Shown: one piece after another, positions 53,697 through 64,000 of the stretch
How the letters are laid out: every line of letters begins with the position of its first letter
Position numbering within the stretch: the first letter of the stretch is position 1
Assembly (NCBI GenBank): GCA_022605405.1
Contig: JABYQQ010000007.1
Coordinates: 620,001-684,000 of the forward strand
Source: Earliella scabrosa
Lineage: Eukaryota > Basidiomycota > Agaricomycetes > Polyporales > Polyporaceae
Length of the DNA stretch: 64,000 nt
Direction of reading: 5' to 3'
Program-made: the position numbers and the translations under genes
The notes under the pieces: generated by a model
Databases searched by the model: none
Seen by the model: only the letters and a program-made list of their open reading frames with translations
Told to the model about the DNA's origin: nothing

Positions 53697-55085
53697 ATGC
53701 CAGCCCGAGCTCTCAACCATCCGGCCTCCTACACTGCCTGGGCCATCGAGGAGCGCAACGGCCCTCTGAAGAAGGTCACCGTCGAGTGGAAGGACCCAGC
53801 TGAAGGCGAGATCGTCATCAAGGTCCTCGCCTGCGGAATTTGCGCTACGTGAGTGCACACCCCCGACCCCCATCGCGTCAGTATGCGCACCCTGACCCCT
53901 CGCGAAATCCAAACTTCAACAGAGACAAGACTATCGCGTCCGGCGTCCTCCCCGCGCCCCTCCCTCGCATACCTGGCCACGAAGTCGTCGGAGACGTCGT
54001 CGCCGTCGGCCCGAGCGAGAAGATGTGGAACGTCGGCGACCGCGTCGGCGTGGGCTGCCACGGCGGCCACTGCCACCAGTGCGACCGCTGCCGTGTGGGC
54101 GACTTCATCACCTGCTACAACGGTGGCCTGATTGGTGCGTCCCTTTGTTTACGTGCCCTTCTCGCTTCTGTTTACGGGTCTACCGATGTACATCTGCATT
54201 CACACTGGTACTAAACGAACGTCCTGTCGTTTCCAGGCGTCCTCTCTGACGGCGGCTACGCCGAGTACGTCACAGCGCGCTCGGAGGCTGTCGCCGCCCT
54301 CCCGAGGGATATGGATCCCGCCGAATCGGCGCCACTAATGTGTGCCGGGGTCACCGTCTTCAGTACGTATCTGCTTTCCATTGATTCCTTCCAATGTGAC
54401 CGGACTAACGATACGTACTCTAGACGCCCTCCGCAGAGTTAACATCCTCCCCGGCGAGTACATCGCTGTACAAGGCATCGGGTACGTTCACTTCCCGCAT
54501 GCTAGAGCCAACGCCATCTAACACGAGCACCGGCATATCCAGCGGCCTCGGCCACCTCATTCTCCAGTTCGCGCGCGCGATGGCCTACAGACCCATTGCC
54601 CTCTCTTCAGGCTCAGAGAAGGAGGCCCTCGCCCGCAGCCTCGGTGCTGAAGAGTACTTTGACGGCTCGAAGGTCGACCAGGTGGAAGCCCTCCGCAAGC
54701 TCGGCGGCGCGAAGGTCATCGTGTGCACGGCGAACGCACCTGAGCTCATCCAGAAGATGATCTCTGGGCTTGCCGTCGACGGAACCTTGCTCCTGCTCAC
54801 GGTCGACGACCGGCATATCAGCATCTCTCCACGTATGTTCTTCCAATTCTTATGATGCACGACATCCCGGCTGAATCATAACATGGTGCTGCAGTCTCGC
54901 TCATTAGGCAGCGCTTCTCGATCCGTGGTATGCCGAATGGTACCCCCAAGGAGATTGAGGACTGTGCGGCATTTGTACGGGCGCACAACATCCGTTGCAT
55001 GGTCGAGACGTTCCCTCTTGACAAAACGCCAGAGGCATACAAGCACATCGAGTCGGCTCGCTTCCGTTCCGTTATTGTACCGTAA
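53697..55085 (+). CDS. zinc-dependent alcohol dehydrogenase (MDR family)
   Basis: A medium-chain NAD(P)-dependent zinc alcohol dehydrogenase, cytosolic. Six exons (53697-53848, 53923-54134, 54237-54362, 54424-54481, 54543-54832, 54895-55085) close exactly to 342 aa. Catalytic-zinc Cys is in CGICAT (about 45-50) and the GHE motif is at about 67. Four structural-zinc cysteines lie in CHQCDRCRVGDFITC (about 100-118). DGGYAEYV and the nucleotide-binding motif GIGGLGHL (about 180) follow. This is the Adh/propanol-preferring layout; substrate cannot be fixed from sequence. All introns are 60-100 nt and GT-AG. No operon-like association with neighbours. Confidence 0.93.
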
Positions 55086-55331
55086 TGATGTACGATACTG
55101 TCAAAGCATATGTAGTATGATTATTCCGCCAGCAGTCAGTCGTGGGCATGATCATAGATAATCATCTACTGAACCCATACATAGTGTCAGACGCGGCATA
55201 ACGAGCGGCATTACAATACATGGTCTCAGTGAGACCGGACAAGACGAGCGGAACACGAGAAATACGAGGGTCGAATACAGTGTACTATAGCGAGTGCCAG
55301 ACCTGGACGTGACAACCTAGAAGCTATGCGC

Positions 55332-56133
<802 letters not shown>

Positions 56134-57310
56134 GGTTGTTCAGTGGTGTGTGAGTCGAGGGATGTGAGTAGAAATACGATGGGCAACGGCGAGCTTGAAG
56201 GCGCAAGTCGCGGCGGTGGTGGTTGTTGAGGACGATGAGGGGCGGTGGGGCGACGTGCTGACTGCGACTCTTGTTGAAGGTCCGATGGCGTGTTTCCCAC
56301 GGTTGAAACTTCCGAGCCAACAAAGCACCAGAACGTCTCGCGCTTGGGCCATCTTCCGCGCCCGCCAGCTACGAAGATCGCCCTCCGTCGTGAAATCATC
56401 TCTCACAACCATCCCACTGCTCCCGCGGACCCGGCTGACCACCTCTCATGACTTTCTTGTGCCCATAGTGCGACGTGTACACGTACATAAGGGTGTAATT
56501 GTGCTAGGAGAGCTTCAGCAAGCGAAGGCGTCGGAACAGTGGCGGGCGCCTCAGGGCGCTTACACCGGAAGATGCGCCTTCCGCGCAACCTCGTCCGTTC
56601 TATCGCGCTTCTCGACCTCTGGATCTACCTGCGAGCTCGATATTCCGCTCCATCTCCTCGCTCTTGGTCTCATAATGCGCAGCCTACATAGCCTTACGGT
56701 CATGGGCTCCGACTTGTTCCGCGTTATGTCGACTTGCCATTGTACGCTCCTACCGTTGGACTCACTTGTGTCATCAACTCGCTCTCGAGTACGTCTGCTG
56801 CAAGATGCCGTCTTCCACTATGTGCGAAACATCCCGAAGATGTCATGGAATAGTGGCAATTGGCAGAGACTACTACCTGTGTCCCCATTGTCTCAACAAA
56901 CGACTGCTTGATGTCGGAACATATGTTGGAGCTTGGCGCCAAACCAACACGCTTCTTATGGATGCAACCTCCCGACTTCTATGGTACTGTACTCTGATCT
57001 GTTCTCATGCTTTCAGCATTTGCTGAGAGGGACACTATATGCTCCCCATGCTCGCGAACTCGACAACGCGTATGTTCCACACTCCACGATGGCGCAGAGT
57101 TTCCGGCCATCATGGGGCAACCCTAACCTGACGATGACCTCTTCCTGGGCGTCGGGGAACTGACGTCACTCCGCCCCATCTGCCCAATGCTGACGTCGGT
57201 GCGCCATCCTCGAGCTCGTATAAGAAACATGGACGACGTCTCACTTCCTCATCATACCACCTCCCTCATCGTCACACACATCGCACACCACCCATTTACC
57301 ACCACTCACT
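56134..57310. other. divergent intergenic region, H3 and small ORF promoters
   Basis: About 1.2 kb between divergently transcribed H3 (left) and a small hydrophilic protein gene (right). No gene recognised inside. The 60 bp before the right-hand ATG are rich in CACAC/CCACC. Confidence 0.4.
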
Positions 57311-57798
57311 ATGTCCGGAGCCATGATGTCCAACGTCGGCAATGCTCAGGTCTACGAGAACGGCGACCAGAGGTATGTCGCACTCGTCCATGTCGTTTAT
57401 GGCGCGTGCTGACATGCACCGGCCAGGATGTCCGCCGCCGACCAGCGCGCTGAGGTGCAGCGTCAGAAGGCCGAGCTCGCTGAGGGCCAGAAGAATGCAC
57501 ACGATATCCACGATCCCAAGTGCGTTGCTCCTCTTCGACGCAAAACTTGGCCAACGCGCTGACCATACTGGCACACCACAGAGACAGCCGCAGCCTCGAG
57601 AACAGGGCTAGGCAAGAGGCCGTGCGGGAGCGTCAGCAAGATCGTGAAGACCGCGCCAAGACCGTCACCGACCCCCTCGAGCCTGCTCAGAGGAATGGCA
57701 ACGAGCCTTCGCGTGGCGCACAAATCGACGCAGAGCTGCAGAGGGAGGACGAGGAGATGCTGGCCAAGAAGGGCCCCTACAACGGCACGTCGCACTAG
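57311..57798 (+). CDS. small hydrophilic conserved fungal protein
   Basis: Three exons (57311-57372, 57427-57519, 57582-57798) close to 123 aa. The protein is highly charged (Glu/Asp/Arg/Gln), with no hydrophobic core, signal peptide or membrane segment, so probably disordered or helical in solution. Recognisable segments are MSGAMMSNVGNAQVYENGD at the start and the C-terminal EPSRGAQIDAELQREDEE followed by KKG. I recall similar short proteins with an S-[RK]-G-A-x-I-D-A-E-L-Q motif in many fungi, annotated only as hypothetical. The function is unknown; stress- or starvation-related roles would be a guess. It converges with the minus-strand gene at 58.2 kb. Confidence 0.82.
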
Positions 57799-58214
57799 AC
57801 AATCACCTCATTGTCGACAATCAACACTGTAGCATATAATCATAGTGTACCAATACCGTCCTAACAAGCCATTGTCCCCGTTCATCGGATGGTCAACGGC
57901 TGACTGGGCCCGTGCGTATACGCGCGAACAGTGACAGAGAAGAACCTTGAGCTGGCCTGAGTACGAGTCGAAGGAGGGGAGACTGAAGGCGGTCGGGGGG
58001 CAGGTTTTATAAGGGTTTATATCGAGTGGGGTCATCAATCAATGAGTTCGTCGCCATGAACGTTGCTCTCTCATCAACGCGCTTTCGACCAGGTAGTTTC
58101 TCTAACCGATGCATTACTGTTCACTAAAATACAGCCCGATGCCACCGAGAAAGCGATCTGAAGTCCTTCCTTACTACTGATGCCATTAAACAAATCCTCT
58201 GTTCATGCAGAGCG
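57799..58214. other. convergent intergenic region
   Basis: Between the stops of two converging genes; expected to hold both 3' UTRs. An AT-rich stretch with TTTTATAAGG and TTTATAT lies near 58006-58021. No gene seen. Confidence 0.4.
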
Positions 58215-59056
58215 TCACATCCATGCTCTGTCCTCGGGGTCGATGTATTCGGGCTACAAACGAGATACGTCAACGTCCGTCATGGCAAGCGATCGGAACC
58301 AGTACTTACCTCGATGCCAGAGGTGCCCTTATCGGTGCGGCTGGACGAGAAGAACCGAGTGCGAGCTTTTGTGGTCGTGTGCGCCTCCGTGGCGCGAGGG
58401 GCGACCCAAGCGCTGTTCTCAGCGTCGATGAGCTGAGACTAGCAGAAGGTAAGAACCCAAAGGGACGCCTACCCGCGACAAGGAGAAACTCACCTCGGGC
58501 AGGGTAACAAGGACGCGCTGCGAGGGACGCGAGTGCTTGGACTTCTTGGAGCGGGGCGAGACGGTGTACTTTCCCGTGGCCCAGGCCGAGTTCTCTGCTT
58601 CTAGCATGTACTCCTCGGTCTCCTAGCCATCACGTCAGGCGGGGAAAAGCGATAGGAGGTGCGGGGTAGACGCACGAAGTCGAGCTCGTCATCCTGCTTG
58701 ATCAGGACGTCTTCAATGGCGAAATCAACCTTTGGGAGAGAACGACTCAGCCGGAGAGCTGATGATACGCCGTGATGAATGGGGCTCACCAGCGTGCTGC
58801 ATTCCGACTGGGGAACGGACGGGATGATCGCGGAGGGGTACTGGGCATGGCGCTTCTGCACAACACATTCCCCATCGTTAGTCGCTTGTCGAGACTCGAC
58901 GAGAGCAGGGGCCCCGCGGTGGCGGTGTGGATTGGCAAGCGATAGGGAACGAAGGGTATTCACCGGCTTGAGCACAGCCCCAAACGCCGACACTCTGCTC
59001 CTCAACGACGGCCGAAGTTGGTCCTTGTCAATGCTCGAAGCGTCCTTGGCGAACAT
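58215..59056 (-). CDS. small acidic hypothetical protein with repeated AENSAW motif
   Basis: Six exons (58964-59056, 58790-58855, 58676-58729, 58494-58622, 58310-58438, 58215-58253), all five introns phase 0, close exactly to 169 aa: strong evidence for a real gene. Start is set at MFAKDASSIDKDQ; because CAG precedes this ATG, it could instead be an internal exon. The C-terminal half holds three related segments: EEYMLEAENSAW, SQLIDAENSAW and PEYIDPEDRAWM-stop, separated by basic Ser/Lys/Arg-rich stretches (SPRSKKSKHSR, TTTKARTRFFSSSR). The N-terminal half has VDFAIEDVLIKQDDELDF. No known domain, signal peptide or membrane helix. Function unknown. Confidence 0.75.
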
Positions 59057-60657
59057 CTGCAATGCACTCGGTGAGCGAAGGCCGACGTCGCGGACAGAGC
59101 AGCGGTGCGCACCGTGGATGCGACCGTCGCACTTCGGATAATACGAAGGTAGAGGTTCGGCTCAACGAGGGCTCCAAGAGCATCCCCCCTCCTCTGATAT
59201 ACGGGCTGGATATCCACAGTAATACGGTCCGGTGCCTTGCACCTGCTCCGGGTCGGTCGAATGCTGTCGGCGGCGGATGCATCGTTGTGGCGCGTCGAGA
59301 CATACAGTTGCAGCGTCCAGACGGCGGAAGGCTCGTGGCCCGCGTGCCGTCGAAGCACAGAATGGCTGGGAAAGGCATATCGGCCCTCTGCGCCCGGACT
59401 CTCACCGGCGACATGGGCTTGGAAACGCCAGAAATAAAACTGGGAGAATCTCGTGGAGATCTCGCTGTTGCCCCTCGGAATGGCATGGTCGAGGGCTATC
59501 CCCCGCGAGGTTCATCCTCGCCCGTGGGCCTGGGGCGGAGAAACTCGCGACAGCACATTGAGTCACGGCGAAAGGGCATGCTACCTCATGACTGGGCCCA
59601 TTCAGTTGCCCTTTCCAGGCAGCTGACGGGAGATAGCCTGCCCCAGTCCTGCGGCATAGGCTCAAGCCGCCGGCCTGCCCATGCGCGAACGAAGATGCCC
59701 GAGCCTAAATGCGAGATAGGATAGCCGCATGACGACAAGATAGCAAGACCTGTGGGTATAAAAGCCCGCTTCAGGACTGCCTCGTCATGCCAGACCATCC
59801 GCCACGCTTGTTCCACACATGTGGGACAGCGCGGAAGATGCTCGCCAGCCATCACTCTCGACCGCACGCACCTCGACGAACTCCCGACGGCGGGAGTTCG
59901 TCGAGGCGCGGGAGGAACGAGGGTCTCCAGCCCGTCCGTACCCTCGCTGACCGACATTCAGATGCGGCGCGGTCACCGACGCCCTTGGGACAGCCGCAAT
60001 GCAGCGCAGCACATCGAGGACCGTACCCTCGAACACAATCTGGCAGCGAACAACCAACAGCGAGCGACGTGAATCATAGTCGTCCAAAACGTACTTGGTT
60101 GGGATCTGCAGGTGTAACGCCGCCGAGAGTCCCTGTGGCGGAAGGCAAGCGGAACATCGACGCTGTATGACGAAGGCGGCAGCGGGTATACGATGGAGAA
60201 AGCAGTCGGCGCGACATATCGAAGACTGAGAGTAGAAGTTTGCCGTCATACAGTTCCTCGGAATCACGGAGAATGCCTTTGAGTCCACTGTTCGGCGCGG
60301 GTAAAGTCCGGATTGCCATGCTGTTCGGTGTCTCTAGATGGTGGTGGCGACTTCATATTGGAGCTCTCAATGGCAGGGAAGATGATGAACATCGCATGTG
60401 GCCTCGATGGTCCATCCATACTGCTGGAAACTTGAGCTGTTTGCTGTGATAGGCAACGATGAGCATATGCACACCGTCGGGCGTTGTCCGTCATCCACGA
60501 GCGCCGAAACCCATGACAAGAGAGCTACAATGACATTGCATCAATACTTCAGCACCGTCAGTTGCGGAGCCCGGTGTGGAGAGACTCGGGTGACGCACCG
60601 AGTACAGCACAGCATACAAGCAAAAGGGACTAACATGCAAGACCCGGGGTTCAGCGC
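59057..60657. other. intergenic with a perfect hairpin
   Basis: About 1.6 kb. Overlapping frames on both strands, none convincing. A minus-strand patch near 60000-60110 (KYVLDDYDSRRSLLVVRCQIVF) is followed by a GTACGG donor-like site but no model could be built. Contains the 36-bp hairpin listed separately. Confidence 0.35.
59871..59906. repeat. perfect 16-bp stem, 4-nt loop inverted repeat
   Basis: CCTCGACGAACTCCCG at 59871-59886 is followed by the loop ACGG and then its exact reverse complement at 59891-59906. It lies in non-coding DNA. It does not end in a T-run. Role unknown; could be a structured RNA element, a protein-binding palindrome, or a small foldback element. Confidence 0.9.
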
Positions 60658-62483
<1,826 letters not shown>

Positions 62484-62626
62484 GGCGGAGGAGGAGAGGA
62501 CGGAAGACGCGCGTTGGGACACGGCGCCAAACAGCTCTCTCTCTTTTGCACCGTGACCGTGCGTGCGCTGCTCCGTCCAACTCGCTGACCAGCCCCGACA
62601 CCGGCTGCAGCGACGAGCAGCTCCTC
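62484..62626. promoter_or_regulatory. short divergent promoter, Rvb2 / uL2m
   Basis: Only 143 bp separate the two start codons. Both are housekeeping genes, so co-regulation by a bidirectional promoter is likely. No TATA box is evident. Confidence 0.55.
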
Positions 62627-63901
62627 ATGTTTTCGTCTGCACGATGTCTTCTCCGCTCCGCCTTCTCCGCCCTTAACGCTGGCACCTCGTCGTTTGCATC
62701 ATCATCTGCTTTCCCCTCCTCGTCATCCGCTGTCTTTCCTCACGTCCTGAACGGAGCGCGTCGATACGCCACGGAGGCCACGACGATCCAGCAGTCACCG
62801 TCAGAGGTCAACGCTGCGCTTGCGCGTACCTCCGTTCTCTACAAAACATACAAGCCCGTGACGCCTGGTATCCGACACCTCAAGCGACCCCTCTCCCCAC
62901 ACCTCTACCAGGGCCGGCCCCTTCGCGAGCTCACGGTTCCTCTCCGGAAACGCGGCGGACGTAATCACCATGGGCATATCACTGTCCGGTTCCGTGGAGG
63001 TGGACACAAGCAGCGGATACGTATCGTCGACTTCATGCGTACCGAACCCGGTCCATGTGACGTCGTGCGTATCGAGTATGACCCCGGCCGTTCCGCGCAC
63101 ATTGCGCTCATCAAGAACCGCAACCCCGAGCTGTGCGGTGGCAAGGTGTGGAGCTACATCCTCGCCCCGGACAATCTCCGAGCAGGCGACGTCGTCGAGA
63201 GCTTCCGTCAGGGCATCCCAGACGGCCTCGTACCCGGGTTCGTCGATTCGAAGGAGCTGAGGGGGAAGGCATTGGAGAACAAGGGAGAGGGGTCGCAGTC
63301 GCAGACGACGTCCACCGCGTCACTCGCGCTCGGTGTGCTTCGTGCCATCACTATCAAGCCTGGAAACGTTGTCCCACTTCGTCTCATCCCGCCCGGCACT
63401 ATCATCCACAACGTTGCGCTGAACCCGCAAGGTCGCGCTGTGCTCGTGCGCTCGGCGGGTACCTTCGCCCAGGTCGTTGCGCATGAGAATTCGGGCAAGT
63501 ACACGCACGTGCGACTGCAGAGTGGTGAGGTGCGCCAGGTCCTCCAGGACTGTGTCGCGACCATCGGGAAAGTCAGCAACCCGCTCTGGAAGAACCGCAA
63601 CCTTGGGAAGGCCGGTCGGAATCGCTGGTTGGGACGTAGGCCGCGTGTCCGTGGTATGGCTATGAACAGGTTCGTCTATCCTTCTTCCATGTAAGACGTT
63701 GCCCTCACCCTACCTCGTAGATGCGATCATCCTCACGGAGGAGGTCGTGGAAAGTCCAAGGGTAACAAACAGCCGCGATCCGTTTGGGGCTGGGTTGCGA
63801 AGGGTGTGCGTACGCGTAAACCTGGACCCAAGGGCCCGAAGAACAGCAACAAGATGGTCATCCGCGAGCGTCCTCGTGGTAAGGAGAAGCGCGGCTTGTA
63901 G
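62627..63901 (+). CDS. mitochondrial large-subunit ribosomal protein uL2 (L2)
   Basis: The mitochondrial homologue of bacterial L2, at the peptidyl-transferase region of the large subunit. Exons 62627-63669 and 63721-63901 give 407 aa. The N-terminus is Ser/Ala/Arg-rich with no acids ([18 protein letters not shown]), a mitochondrial presequence. Family blocks are [86 protein letters not shown]-like [14 protein letters not shown] and, after the intron, [14 protein letters not shown], then [10 protein letters not shown] and RGKEKRGL. The conserved catalytic-region His of HPHGGG is present. An insertion of about 30 residues around [15 protein letters not shown] is ordinary for fungal mitochondrial L2. 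Start chosen at the ATG that begins the presequence. Confidence 0.95.
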
Positions 63902-64000
63902 AAGTGAGGAGGCGGTCGTCATCTGGGTGGGCACGCTAGATCATACAGCTCATACATAATACAGCCCTATAGTATCCACCTCTCTTCGCGCTTGCTTGGG
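63902..64000. other. 3' flank of uL2m to window end
   Basis: About 100 bp after the uL2m stop; expected 3' UTR. Nothing further seen. Confidence 0.5.

Noticed and set aside
59586..59957. 123-codon minus-strand frame across the perfect hairpin
   Set aside because: The frame is open mainly because of the palindrome and GC content; no homology features and no partner exons.
62546..62626. Upstream in-frame start for uL2m
   Set aside because: The added residues would precede the presequence and overlap the short divergent promoter; the ATG at 62627 begins a normal mitochondrial leader.

Overview
This window is nuclear DNA of a filamentous basidiomycete, most likely an Agaricomycete of the Polyporales type. 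The evidence is genes split by many 50-60 nt GT-AG introns, a multi-exon family 28 glycoside hydrolase, histone H3, RuvB-like 2, a mitochondrial ribosomal protein with a presequence, and tRNA-Ala genes (one with an intron). Nothing resembles a bacterial operon. Gene models below were built by hand from reading-frame continuity and splice phase; where phases close exactly this is stated.

Layout. 0.5-6.1 kb: an HSL-type esterase (+), a conserved fungal hypothetical (-), tRNA-Ala(CGC), a secreted GH28 gene of at least 15 exons (-), and tRNA-Ala(TGC) with a 12-nt intron. 6.8-8.3 kb: the first member (+) of a membrane-protein family that dominates the window. 8.4-19.2 kb: about 11 kb with no supportable gene. 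19.2-21.8 kb: a protein phosphatase 1 glycogen-targeting regulatory subunit (CBM21). 21.8-28.8 kb: gene-poor DNA with a 273-bp inverted-repeat MITE and a pair of inverted short repeats. 28.8-52.0 kb: a head-to-tail array of ten minus-strand genes of the membrane-protein family plus one relic. 53.7-64 kb: conserved housekeeping genes: zinc alcohol dehydrogenase, histone H3, two small hydrophilic hypothetical proteins, RuvB-like 2 and mitochondrial uL2, the last two sharing a short divergent promoter.

The array is the most interesting content. Each typical member has a signal peptide, an extracellular domain of about 170 residues that begins with an N-R-T-I-D-D motif and carries a C-x-x-C pair, a G-T-W-H-D motif, a T-N-L-T-F strand and an L-F-D-Y strand, then a Ser/Thr/Pro-rich linker, one membrane helix followed by an Arg cluster, and a cytoplasmic tail ending in a short coiled coil. 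Eight of the eleven intact members end in a (P/L)P-x-Y motif, a known ligand class for WW domains such as those of Rsp5/NEDD4 ubiquitin ligases. One member has lost the whole extracellular domain, one relic keeps only the coiled-coil end, and one distant member has Ser in place of both CxxC cysteines. I do not recognise the family by name; a role as cell-surface sensors or ubiquitin-ligase-coupled receptors is inference.
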